From contig CM020618.1 of assembly GCA_009829735.1 (NCBI GenBank), forward strand, positions 42,484,878-42,548,877: DNA of 64,000 nucleotides. Reading direction: 5' to 3'. Positions 41,501-52,520 of this stretch are shown one piece after another. This stretch comes from Pyropia yezoensis. Its lineage: Eukaryota; Rhodophyta; Bangiophyceae; Bangiales; Bangiaceae. The notes under the pieces are model-generated. The model had not been told where the DNA came from. It made no database searches and saw nothing but the letters and a program-made list of their open reading frames with translations. The position numbers and the translations under genes are program-made. Every line of letters starts with the position of its first letter. Within the stretch, counting starts at the first letter, position 1.

Positions 41501-44500
41501 GCGACGGCGGAAGTTGGTTGACAGGGCGGGTGGCAGCCACCCGCCGGGAGGTGCCGCCCGCTATGGCGTTGCGCAGTGTCCACTGGTGATCCCCAAGGTT
41601 GGCGCCTGCTGCTCTTGTGTGGGACGGCGGGTGTTGGAGGCCTGCGCGGCTTGCAGCCGCTTTCCGGCGGGTGCCGCGAGCTGCGATGTTGTGCTGCAGC
41701 AGGAGGGGCACAACCTGCCTTGACACCTTGTGCTGCTGTGTCGGGCGGGGGCTGTGGGCGGACTTGGCTGGCGGCACCCACCTGCTGGCCAAGGTTGCCA
41801 CTTGTGGCGTCGCGCGGTGGCTGCAGACGGTCCCTCGGTTGGCGGTCGGCGATTGTGAGACGACTGGGCAGGTAGCAGCCACATACAGGCGGGTACCACA
41901 AGCTTGGTATAGTGCGGACGCTGGTGGTGGACAACCTTTCTTGGCGCCTCTTGCTGTCGTGGCGTTCGGCAGTTGTGGGTCGAATGGGGTGGTGCCATCC
42001 ACTTGCCACCCGGCTTTGGCATTTTTGACGGTGCGCGGTAAGTGCTGACGGTCCCCCCAGTTGACGCCTGCCACCGTTGTGTGCGACGGCGGAAGTTGGT
42101 TGACAGGGCAGTGGCAGCCACCCGCCGGGAGGTGCCGCCCGCTATGGCGTTGCGCAGTGTCCACTGGTGATCCCCAAGGTTGGCGCCTGCTGCTCTTGTG
42201 TGCGACGGCGGGTGTTGGAGGCCTGCGCGGCTTGCAGCCGCTTTCCGGCGGGTGCCGCGAGCTCCGACGTTGTGCTGCAGCAGGAGGGGCACAACCTGCC
42301 TTGACACCTTGTGCTGCTGTGTCGGGCGGGGGCTGTGGGCGGACTTGGCTGGCGGCACCCACCTGCTGGCGAAGGTTGCCACTTGTGGCGTCGCGCGGTG
42401 GCTGCAGACGGTCCCTCGGTTGGCGGTCGGCGATTGTGTGACGACTGGGCAGGTAGCAGCCACATACAGGCGGGTACCACAAGCTGTGGTATAGTGCGGA
42501 CGCTGGTGGTGGACAGCCTTTCTTGGCGCCTCTTGCTGTCGTGGCGTTCGGCAGTTGTGGGTCGAATGGGGTGGTGCCATCCACTTGCCACCCGGCTTTG
42601 GCTTTTTTGACGGTGCGCGGTGAGTGCTGACGGTCCCCCCAGTTGACGCCTGCCACCGTTGTGTGCGACGGCGGGAGTTGGTTGACAGGGCGGGTGGCAG
42701 CCACCCGCCGGGAGGTGCCGCCCGCTATGGCGTTGCGCAGTGGCCACTGATGATCCCCAAGGTTGGCGCCTGCTGCTCTTGTGTGGGACGGCGGGTGTTG
42801 GAGGCCTGCGCGGCTTGCAGCCGCTTTCCGGCGGGTGCCGCGAGCTGCGATGTTGTGCTGCAGCAGGAGGGGCACAACCTGCCTTGACACCTTGTGCTGC
42901 TGTGTCGGGCGGGGGCCGTGGGCGGACTTGGCTGGCGGCACCCACCTGCTGGCCAAGGTTGCCACTTGTGGCGTCGCGCGGTGGCTGCGGACGGTCCCTC
43001 GGTTGGCGGTCGGCGATTGTGTGACGACTGGGCAGGTAGCAGCCACATACAGGCGGGTACCACAAGCTGTGGTATAGTGCGGACGCTGGTGGTGGACAAC
43101 CTTTCTTGGCGCCTCTTGCTGTCGTGGCATTCGGCAGTTGTGGGTCGAATGGGGTGGTGCCATCCACTTGCCACCCGGCTTTGGCATTTTTGACGGTGCG
43201 CGGTGAGTGCTGACGGTCCCCCCAGTTGACGCCTGCCACCGTTGTGTGCGACGGCGGGAGTTGGTTGACAGGGCGGGTGGCAGCCACCCGCCGGGAGGTG
43301 CCGCCCGCTATGGTGTTGCGCAGTGGCCACTGGTGATCCCCAAGGTTGGCGCCTGCTGCTCTTGTGTGGGACGGCGGGTGTTGGAGGCCTGCGCGGCTTG
43401 CAGCCGCTTTCCGGCTGGTGCCGCGAGCTGCGACGTTGTGCAGCAGCAGGAGGGGCACAACCTGCCTTGACACCTTGTGCTGCTGTGTCGGGCGGGGGCT
43501 GTGGGCGGACTTGGCTGGCGGCACCCACCTGCTGGCCAAGGTTGCCACTTGTGGCGTCGCGCGGTGGCTGCAGACGGTCCCTCGGTTGGCGGTCGGCGAT
43601 TGTGTGACGACTGGGCAGGTAGCAGCCACATACAGGCGGGTACCACAAGCTGTGGTATAGTGCGGACGCTGGTGGTGGACAACCTTTCTTGGCGCCTCTT
43701 GCTGTCGTGGCATTCGGCAGTTGTGGGTCGAATGGGGTGGTGCCATCCACTTGCCACCCGGTTTCGTGTTTTTTGACGGTACGCGGTGAGTGCTGACGGC
43801 CCCCCAAGTTGACGCCTGCCACCGTTGTGTGCGACGGCGGAAGTTGGTTGACAGGGCGGGTGGCAGCCACCCGCCGGGAGGTGCCGCCCGCTATGGCGTT
43901 GCGCAGTGGCCACTGGTGATCCCCAAGGTTGGCGCCTGCTGCTCTTGTGTGGGACGGCGGGTGTTGGAGGCCTGCGCGGCTTGCAGCCGCTTTCCGGCGG
44001 GTGCCGCGAGCTGCGATGTTGTGCTGCAGCAGGAGGGGCACAACCTGCCTTGACACCTTGTGCTGCTGTGTCGGGCGGGGGCCGTGGGCGGACTTGGCTG
44101 GCGGCACCCACCTGCTGGCCAAGGTTGCCACTTGTGGCGTCGCGCGGTGGCTGCAGACGGTCCCTCGGTTGGCGGTCGGCGATTGTGTGACGACTGGGCA
44201 GGTAGCAGCCACATACAGGCGGGTACCACAAGCTGTGGTATAGTGCGGACGCTGGTGGTGGACAACCTTTCTTGGCGCCTCTTGCTGTCGTGGCATTCGG
44301 CAGTTGTGGGTCGAATGGGGTGGTGCCATCCACTTGCCACCCGGTTTCGTGTTTTTTGACGGTACGCGGTGAGTGCTGACGGTCCCCCCAGTTGACGCCT
44401 GCCACCGTTGTGTGCGACGGCGGGAGTTGGTTGACAGGGCGGGTGGCAGCCACCCGCCGGGAGGTGCCGCCCGCTATGGCGTTGCGCAGTGGCCACTGGT

Positions 44501-47500
44501 GATCCCCAAGGTTGGCGCCTGCTGCTCTTGTGTGGGACGGCGGGTGTTGGAGGCCTGCGCGGCTTGCAGCCGCTTTCCGGCGGGTGCCGCGAGCTGCGAT
44601 GTTGTGCTGCAGCAGGAGGGGCACAACCTGCCTTGACACCTTGTGCTGCTGTGTCGGGCGGGGGCTGTGGGCGGACTTGGCTGGCGGCACCCACCTGCTG
44701 GCCAAGGTTGCCACTTGTGGCGTCGCGCGGTGGCTGCAGACGGTCCCTCGGTTGGCGGTCGGCGATTGTGTGACGACTGGGCAGGTAGCAGCCACATACA
44801 GGCGGGTACCACAAGCTGTGGTATAGTGCGGACGCTGGTGGTGGACAACCTTTCTTGGCGCCTCTTGCTGTCGTGGCGTTCGGCAGTTGTGGGTCGAATG
44901 GGGTGGTGCCATCCACTTGCCACCCGGTTTCGTGTTTTTTGACGGTACGCGGTGAGGGCTGACAGCCCCCCAAGTTGACGCCTGCCACCGTTGTGTGCGA
45001 CGGCGGGAGTTGGTTGACAGGGCGGGTGGCAGCCACCCGCCGGGAGGTGCCGCCCGCTATGGCGTTGCGCAGTGGCCACTGGTGATCCCCAAGGTTGGCG
45101 CCTGCTGCTCTTGTGTGGGACGGCGGGTGTTGGTGGCCTGCGCGGCTTGCAGCCGCTTTCCGGCGGGTGCCGCGAGCTCCGACGTTGTGCTGCAGCAGGA
45201 GGGGCACAACCTGTCTTGACACCTTGTGCTGCTGTGTCGGGCGGGGGCTGTGGGCGGACTTGGCTGGCGGCACCCACCTGCCGGCGAAGGTTGCCACTTG
45301 TGGCGTCGCGCGGTGGCTGCGGACGGTCCCTCGGTTGGCGGTCGGCGATTGTGTGACGACTGGGCAGGTAGCAGCCACATACAGGCGGGTACCACAAGCT
45401 GTGGTATAGTGCGGACGCTGGTGGTGGACAACCTTTCTTGGCGCCTCTTGCTGTCGTGGCATTCGGCAGTTGTGGGTCGAATGGGGTGGTGCCATCCACT
45501 TACCACCCGGCTTTGGCATTTTTGACGGTGCGCGGTGAGTGCTGACGGTCCCCCCAGTTGACGCCTGCCACCGTTGTGTGCGACGGCGGGAGTTGGTTGA
45601 CAGGGCGGGTGGCAGCCACCCGCCGGGAGGTGCCGCCCGCTATGGCGTTGCGCAGTGGCCACTGGTGATCCCCAAGGTTGGCGCCTGCTGCTCTTGTGTG
45701 GGACGGCGGGTGTTGGAGGCCTGCGCGGCTTGCAGCCGCTTTCCGGCGGGTGCCGCGAGCTCCGACGTTGTGCTGCAGCAGGAGGGGCACAACCTGCCTT
45801 GACACCTTGTGTTGCTGTGTCGGGCGGGGGCCGTGGGCGGACTTGGCTGGCGGCACCCACCTGCTGGCCAAGGTTGCCACTTGTGGCGTCGCGCGGTGGC
45901 TGCAGACGGTCCCTCGGTTGGCGGTCGGCGATTGTGTGACGACTGGGCAGGTAGCAGCCACATACAGGCGGGTACCACAAGCTGTGGTATAGTGCGGACG
46001 CTGGTGGTGGACAACCTTTCTTGGCGCCTCTTGCTGTCGTGGCATTCGGCAGTTGTGGGTCGAACGGGGTGGTGCCATCCACTTACCACCCGGCTTTGGC
46101 ATTTTTGACGGTGCGCGGTGAGTGCTGACGGTCCCCCCAGTTGACGCCTGCCACCGTTGTGTGCGACGGCGGAAGTTGGTTGACAGGGCGGGTGGCAGCC
46201 ACCCGCCGGGAGGTGCCGCCCGCTATGGCGTTGCGCAGTGGCCACTGGTGATCCCCAAGGTTGGCGCCTGCTGCTCTTGTGTGGGACGGCGGGTGTTGGA
46301 GGCCTGCGCGGCTTGCAGCCGCTTTCCGGCGGGTGCCGCGAGCTGCGACGTTGTGCTGCAGCAGGAGGGGCACAACCTGCCTTGACACCTTGTGCTGCTG
46401 TGTCGGGCGGGGGCCGTGGGCGGACTTGGCTGGCGGCACCCACCTGCCGGCGAAGGTTGCCACTTGTGGCGTCGCGCGGTGGCTGCAGACGGTCCCTCGG
46501 TTGGCGGTCGGCGATTGTGTGACGACTGGGCAGGTAGCAGCCACATACAGGCGGGTACCACAAGCTGTGGTATAGTGCGGACGCTGGTGGTGGACAACCT
46601 TTCTTGGCGCCTCTTGCTGTCGTGGCATTCGGCAGTTGTGGGTCGAATGGGGTGGTGCCATCCACTTACCACCCGGCTTTGGCATTTTTGACGGTGCGCG
46701 GTGAGTGCTGACGGTCCCCCCAGTTGACGCCTGCCACCGTTGTGTGCGACGGCGGGAGTTGGTTGACAGGGCGGGTGGCAGCCACCCGCCGGGAGGTGCC
46801 GCCCGCTATGGCGTTGCGCAGTGGCCACTGGTGATCCCCAAGGTTGGCGCCTGCTGCTCTTGTGTGGGACGGCGGGTGTTGGAGGCCTGCGCGGCTTGCA
46901 GCCGCTTTCCGGCGGGTGCCGCGAGCTCCGACGTTGTGCTGCAGCAGGAGGGGCACAACCTGCCTTGACACCTTGTGTTGCTGTGTCGGGCGGGGGCCGT
47001 GGGCGGACTTGGCTGGCGGCACGCACCTGCCGGCGAAGGTTGCCACTTGTGGCGTCGCGCGGTGGCTGCGGACGGTTCCTCGGTTGGCGGTCGGCGATTG
47101 TGTGACGACTGGGCAGGTAGCAGCCACATACAGGCGGGTACCACAAGCTGTGGTATAGTGCGGACGCTGGTGGTGGACAACCTTTCTTGGCGCCTCTTGC
47201 TGTCGTGGCATTCGGCAGTTGTGGGTCGAATGGGGTGGTTCCATCCACTTACCACCCGGCTTTGGCATTTTTGACGGTACGCGGTGAGTGCTGACGGCCC
47301 CCCAAGTTGACGCCTGCCACCGTTGTGTGCGACGGCGGAAGTTGGTTGACAGGGCGGGTGGCAGCCACCCGCCGGGAGGTGCCGCCCGCTATGGCGTTGC
47401 GCAGTGGCCACTGGTGATCCCCAAGGTTGGCGCCTGCTGCTCTTGTGTGGGACGGCGGGTGTTGGAGGCCTGCGCGGCTTGCAGCCGCTTTCCGGCGGGT

Positions 47501-48592
47501 GCCGCGAGCTCCGACGTTGTGCTGCAGCAGGAGGGGCACAACCTGCCTTGACACCTTGTGCTGCTGTGTCGGGCGGGGGCCGTGGGCGGACTTGGCTGGC
47601 GGCACCCACCTGCCGGCGAAGGTTGCCACTTGTGGCGTCGCGCGGTGGCTGCGGACGGTCCCTCGGTTGGCGGTCGGCGATTGTGTGACGACTGGGCAGG
47701 TAGCAGCCGCATACAGGCGGGTACCAAAAGCTGTGGTATAGTGCGGACGCTGGTGGTGGACAACCTTTCTTGGCGCCTCTTGCTGTCGTGGCGTTCGGCA
47801 GTTGTGGGTCGAATGGGGTGGTGCCATCCACTTGCCACCCGGTTTCGGCATTTTTGACGGTGCGCGGTGAGTGCTGACGGTCCCCCCAGTTGACGCCTGC
47901 CACCGTTGTGTGCGACGGCGGGAGTTGGTTGACAGGGCGGGTGGCAGCCACCCGCCGGGAGGTGCCGCCCGCTATGGCGTTGCGCAGTGGCCACTGGTGA
48001 TCCCCAAGGTTGGCGCCTGCTGCTCTTGTGTGGGACGGCGGGTGTTGGAGGCCTGCGCGGCTTGCAGCCGCTTTCCGGCGGGTGCCGCGAGCTCCGACGT
48101 TGTGCTGCAGCAGGAGGGGCACAACCTGCCTTGACACCTTGTGCTGCTGTGTCGGGCGGGGGCCGTGGGCGGACTTGGCTGGCGGCACCCACCTGCCGGC
48201 GAAGGTTGCCACTTGTGGCGTCGCGCGGTGGCTGCGGACGGTCCCTCGGTTGGCGGTCGGCGATTGTGTGACGACTGGGCAGGTAGCAGCCGCATACAGG
48301 CGGGTACCAAAAGCTGTGGTATAGTGCGGACGCTGGTGGTGGACAACCTTTCTTGGCGCCTCTTGCTGTCGTGGCGTTCGGCAGTTGTGGGTCGAATGGG
48401 GTGGTGCCATCCACTTGCCACCCGGTTTCGGCATTTTTGACGGTGCGCGGTGAGTGCTGACGGTCCCCCCAGTTGACGCCTGCCACCGTTGTGTGCGACG
48501 GCGGGAGCTGGTTGACAGGGCGGGTGGCAGCCACCCGCCGGGAGGTGCCGCCCGCTTTGGCGTTGTGTTGTGGCCGCTGGTGATCCCCAAGG

Positions 48593-48860
48593 TTGGCGTC
48601 AGCTGCTGTTGTGTAGGACGGCGGGTGTTGGTGGCCTGCGCAGCTTGCAGCTGCCTGCCGGCGGGTGCTTTGGGCTTTCTCGTTCCGCAGCAGCTGTAGG
48701 GGCACAACCTCCCTTGGCAACTTGTGCTGTGGCGTCGGGCGGCGGATGTGGGTGGATTTGGCAGGCGACACCCACCTGCCGGCGGGTGTCGCCATTTGTG
48801 GCGTCCCCGGTTGGCGGCTGGTGGTCGTCCCCTGTGGTGTTGGCACTGTCGTGTGCATGA
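48593..48860. repeat. Diverged right edge of the satellite
   Basis: After the last recognisable A monomer, the B-like (from 48593) and C-like monomers continue, with many more differences than inside the array, for example TTGGCGTCAGCTGCTGTTGTG in place of the B start. Similarity fades by about 48860. Such decayed edge copies are typical where homogenisation no longer reaches. Confidence 0.8.
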
Positions 48861-49341
48861 ATGGGTGAGGCCGTGCTGGTCCAGTGGCCTCCACATGGAG
48901 GCTGAGATGGCCCGCTTGGGCACTCTGCGGCGTCGGGTCGTAGCCGCCCGGGGCGGCCACCGGAACGACTGCGTGAATGCTTCCCGCTGCCGTCGCGTGT
49001 GTTGGCTGGCGTCGGCCTTGACCGTTGCCATTAACCACCGTCGCGCGTGAGCTGTCTGCATTGATGGTGGTGTTTTCAGCCACCGCCACGTCGGTCGCGG
49101 TGCGCGGCGTCGCGCAGGGGCTGGGAAACGTTGTGCTGGGGGCCTGCGGTTGGTGGTTGCTGTCGGGTGTGTCAGCTTCGGGTCGAGCTTCCCCAGTGGA
49201 CGTCGCACCTCTTCAAGAGCGGCCGGTGACAGCTATCATTACTTCAGACGTCGGGGCATCGCCGCCGCGCAGCTCGTCAGCCATCCAACGAGGAGCAGCG
49301 ACCACGTCCCCAAGTCTTCACTCTTTTCATTTCCTGTGCGC
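48861..49341. other. Unique stretch between the satellite and the Plavaka-like gene
   Basis: No gene is recognised. It may include the 5' end or terminal repeat of the DNA transposon that follows, but no terminal repeat could be identified. Confidence 0.3.
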
Positions 49342-50000
49342 ATGGCTCCCTCACCGCTTTCCTCGCCGACCCCACGGGCTGGTGTCTCTAAGCTGAGGCA
49401 TAAGTGCCTGTGTTGTCCCTGCGCATTTTCTTCGACCGTCACGCGCCAACGCCACATCATGGCGGCGCACAGTCACGACACCCTCATGGTGGTCGACGCG
49501 CAAACGGTCGACGCGCCGGTGGCCAAACATCTTGCGGATCCCGGCTCGACTGGTGCGAAGCCCGCGGCTGCAGCCGCCACATCTGCTTCCGCCGATGATG
49601 TGACCACCGACGATGTCGTGGCAAATGCTGCTGAAGGAGGCGTGCTGGCCGGCGTGGGATCTACAGCGCGTGTGGATGAACAGAGGCTGTTCTAGGCCGC
49701 GTCGGCCGGGACGGGGCTGGCGACGATGGCGGCGGCTAGCGCATTTGTGAACGAGACTGCGGAGGACTTCCTCACTCGTGCTCGCGACGACGGGGTGGCA
49801 CGGGGCACTCTTGCAGGTCCTCGCCCCATATCCGGCGCCGTCCGCAACGTTTTCTTCGCCAGCGTGGCCGCACGCATCCGGGCGTATCATAAAGCCCAGC
49901 CTGAATCATCCAAGTGCACTCCTGTTGTGTCTCAGCTCGTGGGGCAGGCTCCTTCCCGCTTCCGCGGTCGTGTGCTGCGGTCTCTCCCGAACTTCTTCAT

Positions 50001-50644
50001 TGTGGCGTTGTGGCCCTCAGGTACCGTTGAGACCCGGGAGGCCGACTTGGGACCCGGCTGGCAGCGTTACGTGGAACCACGCGCTGGCTTGGGATCCCTG
50101 CATCGGTGGCCCGGGGCAGTGGCGACACGCCCGGTGCCTTGATTGGTCCCCCGGAGCGGTGGACTTGCCGGGTTGGGGCATACCGACCTTCGGGTTATTT
50201 GTTTGATTTTTCGCATTTGTTTTCCTTGCGTGATTTCGTGTCTTTCCCCTTTTTCCCACTGGGTTTTTTTTGGGGATTGACATTTGTGTGTGGGGGGATT
50301 TCGCTTGCTTTTCGTGTGTTGGCCCGGTGAGCGGCCGGTGCCTTGCTGGCACTTGGCCCGCTGGGGGCGCCCTCTGGGGGCCTCGTTCTGGGCCCCTGGA
50401 GGGGCCAGGGGGGGAGGTTCTTAAGGGGTGCTCCGGGGTTCTCCCCGGGGCCATCTTGTAAAATCAACAGTGCTTTGGGTTCCTTCTCCCTCGGGCTTCT
50501 GTCCTGTTTACCTTTGCCTCGTATCGTGGCGGGCGAGTGGATCAGCAAGAGCTCTTACCTGTTCTTTCCTGGACTCCGGACTGTGGTCTCTGTGTGTGTG
50601 GCTGTGGTTTCTGGGTCCGGGAATCTAGGTCCCATTACGCTACA
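50001..50644 (+). repeat. 5' LTR of gypsy element 2
   Basis: The 644-bp LTR starts TGTGGCGTTGTGGCC and ends ATTACGCTACA. It is the same family as the solo LTRs at 3895-4595 and 5574-6217. It contains GC-rich inverted segments around GGGCCCCTGGAGGGGCC and GGGGTTCTCCCC. Confidence 0.95.
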
Positions 50645-50648
50645 TTTA

Positions 50649-50665
50649 TGGTGGAGCAGCAGGGG
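50649..50665 (+). other. Primer-binding site of gypsy element 2
   Basis: TGGTGGAGCAGCAGGGG lies four bases after the 5' LTR and is identical to the site in element 1 (18874-18890), although the LTRs of the two families are unrelated by eye. Confidence 0.8.
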
Positions 50666-50785
50666 AGGGCTTTACTCTTCGCCCATATCGGGACAGCCCT
50701 TTCCTTTCTAGGTAGCGTTTGGTTCCTTGGTTCCTGTTTCTGGTGACGAGATCGTTTGGTTCAGGTCGAGTACCGCACGGCCAAC

Positions 50786-52492
50786 ATGACGGACCCTGTT
50801 CCCTCGGGAGGTCGGGGCCGTGGTGCGCCGTCGGACACTTCTATGGTTACTCCCGCTGGTCGCGGTCGTGGCGGTCGCTCGGGTCCGTTGGGCCGTGGCG
50901 GAGGCGGGCAGACAGGGATTCCGCGTCGGGGGACAGAGCCCCCGGGTGGGATTCGGGCTACTATGGAACAAAATTTACGTCGGGACACGGGTTCTGAGAC
51001 AGGGACCCGAGTTCCACCTTTGGCTCCTGTTGCTGGGTCCCAAGATATTGTTACTACTCTGGAAACGTTTCGAGATGAGATTTTGGCTACTGTATCCCAG
51101 GCCCTGAGCCAGAGTCCTGCTGGCCAGGGTGGGTCCCATGATACCAGTCGTTCCAATCGTTCCCGTTCCCGCCGTCGTCGGCGTCGTCACCATTCCAGTG
51201 GTTCCTGTACGTCCCCTTCCTCGGGTACCACGTTTTCTTCTGTCCTGGATGAGGAGGACCTAGAGACCCCTGAGTACCCACGGACCGAGCCCCAGGTTAT
51301 CAAGTGCTCAGATGATCGCTTTGCTCGGGTCCTAGATTACCGTACGTACCGTCTGAGGAACAAGAAGGCCACCTATGGGACACGTGAGGCTCGTAGGATG
51401 GGACGGGTCGCGCGTAACATGAAACACTCTTTTGCTGGGTACCCTAATTTCTCTGGTAAGGAGGCCCTGAAAGTGTTCACGTGGCTCCGCAGACTGGTAA
51501 AGGCTTGTAACGACAACGCGGTCTCCGAGGGCATGGCCCTTTATGCGATCCCACAGTTCCTTTCTGGTGACGCGGAACTACGGTACACACGGGCCCTTCC
51601 GGATTCCTCCAGCGCGTCTGGTGGCTCCTCGATCACAAGTTACCCAGAGGCCGTTCACTTGTTCCTAGAGACGTACGCAGAGCCCCATGCACTGGCCCTG
51701 GCTCAGGACAGGTTCACTCGGGCCGCTAAGGAACCAGACGAGGGCATCGAGGCTTTCGCGCTCCGTCTCCGGGGCCTAACGGAACTGTGTGGGAATATCC
51801 ATACCGAGGGCACCATGAAACAGCAGCTGATCCAAGGGCTCCCTGAGTACCTGCGCACTGACGCGTTTGTCTACAAGGTTCCCGACCGTACGTACCAGCA
51901 GTTGGTTACTTTTACTGCGGGCAAGTACAAGGCAGCCACGGACGTTACTAAAATGGCCCAAGGGTCCTCTTCGAGTAAGGCTGATCCCTCTGTTTCCGCC
52001 CGCAGGCCGACTTATTTTCGGCCTAAGCCAACCACGGACCCGTCACCGTTAATGGCAGTCAATCCTATGGGCCCCTCGACGATCATTAAGGGCCCCCTTG
52101 ACAAGGAAACTCAGAAGAACGGGTCGGGCCACGTGTTTGGGTTCAAGGGATCCACGCCCCAGTTCGTGGGGGTACGTACCATGGATAGCCGGCGCCCGTA
52201 CCGTTGCTACCTTTGCTGGGAACCGGGCCACATGGCCCATCAATGTTCCATGTCATCCGAGGCCCAACGGAAAGCGGTTATCCAGGCCCGGGACTCGTTC
52301 CTTGCGGCTACTCGGGGCCGGAGCCAGAGTACCGAGGTCAAGCCCATCGCGGACCGTCAGTTCCATCGCCAGATACGTGTTGCCATGGTCCAGGCTCTGT
52401 GTGAAGGGATCTACTTGTCAGATGACGAGGCGGACCAAGTGTGCCATTTTACCGTCGGTTCCCAGGAGCCGGGACCCTCGGGAAAAGAGTAA
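50786..52492 (+). CDS. gag: Gag polyprotein of gypsy element 2
   Basis: Retrotransposon capsid/nucleocapsid protein of about 568 residues from the ATG at 50786; the frame is open slightly upstream without an ATG. The N terminus is Gly/Arg-rich (GGRGRGAPS, GRGRGGRSG, GRGGGG), then Ser/Arg-rich (SRSNRSRSRRRRRRHH). A capsid-like helical region covers about residues 200-390 (KHSFAGYPNFSGKEALKVF, FLETYAEPHALALAQDRFT, TEGTMKQQLIQGLPEYL). A CCHC zinc knuckle (CYLCWEPGHMAHQC) lies at residues 474-487. It ends GGA-AAA-GAG-TAA at 52481-52492, with the -1 slip site overlapping. No internal stops or frameshifts were seen. Confidence 0.9.
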   Translation: MTDPVPSGGRGRGAPSDTSMVTPAGRGRGGRSGPLGRGGGGQTGIPRRGTEPPGGIRATMEQNLRRDTGSETGTRVPPLAPVAGSQDIVTTLETFRDEILATVSQALSQSPAGQGGSHDTSRSNRSRSRRRRRRHHSSGSCTSPSSGTTFSSVLDEEDLETPEYPRTEPQVIKCSDDRFARVLDYRTYRLRNKKATYGTREARRMGRVARNMKHSFAGYPNFSGKEALKVFTWLRRLVKACNDNAVSEGMALYAIPQFLSGDAELRYTRALPDSSSASGGSSITSYPEAVHLFLETYAEPHALALAQDRFTRAAKEPDEGIEAFALRLRGLTELCGNIHTEGTMKQQLIQGLPEYLRTDAFVYKVPDRTYQQLVTFTAGKYKAATDVTKMAQGSSSSKADPSVSARRPTYFRPKPTTDPSPLMAVNPMGPSTIIKGPLDKETQKNGSGHVFGFKGSTPQFVGVRTMDSRRPYRCYLCWEPGHMAHQCSMSSEAQRKAVIQARDSFLAATRGRSQSTEVKPIADRQFHRQIRVAMVQALCEGIYLSDDEADQVCHFTVGSQEPGPSGKE

Positions 52493-52520
52493 CGGGGGGT
52501 GGATCCAAGAGGTACCCTCC
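52480..52520 (+). promoter_or_regulatory. Programmed -1 frameshift signal (GGGAAAA plus stem-loop)
   Basis: G GGA AAA at 52480-52486 fits X XXY YYZ in the gag frame, one codon before the gag TAA. Seven bases downstream, GGGGGGT (52494-52500) can pair with ACCCTCC (52514-52520) in a seven-base-pair stem with one G-U pair and a 13-base loop. Pol is in the -1 frame and is open through this point. Heptamer, 5-9-base spacer and stem is the standard -1 frameshift geometry. Confidence 0.7.

Larger units (their letters stand above)
29337..48592. repeat. Main satellite array, 583-bp higher-order repeat, 32 complete units
   Basis: Monomer A starts (TTGACGCCTGCC) recur every 583 bases from 29819 to 48473, giving 32 complete units. 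Before them lies the end of the unit split by the gypsy element, and after them one more A monomer. Units are highly similar, differing by scattered substitutions. One unit (41561-42141 phase) is 581 bp through two single-base losses, near 41904 and 42110. Neighbouring units often share private variants. No spacers or recombinase genes accompany the repeat. Long minus-strand frames of about 534-546 codons recur every 583 bases but are by-products of the period. Confidence 0.97.

Noticed and set aside
29337..48592. CRISPR-like regular repeats
   Set aside because: The repeat is a head-to-tail tandem with no unique spacers, a 583-bp period and no cas genes, in a eukaryotic context.
18175..48592. 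CENP-B box in the satellite
   Set aside because: No good match to the NTTCGNNNNANNCGGGN pattern was found by eye; the closest TTTCGGC segments in monomer E lack the right half.
29383..48699. Plus-strand frames of 74-104 codons in every satellite unit
   Set aside because: They are repeat by-products in overlapping frames with no domain features.
29901..49208. Dozens of minus-strand frames of 495-546 codons, one of 930, repeated every 583 bases across the satellite
   Set aside because: The unit length is 1 modulo 3, so one stop-poor strand is read through all three frames in turn and gives the same ORF shifted by 583 bases. The 930-codon case arises only because two single-base losses change the phase. 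Overlapping copies in shifting frames cannot all be genes.
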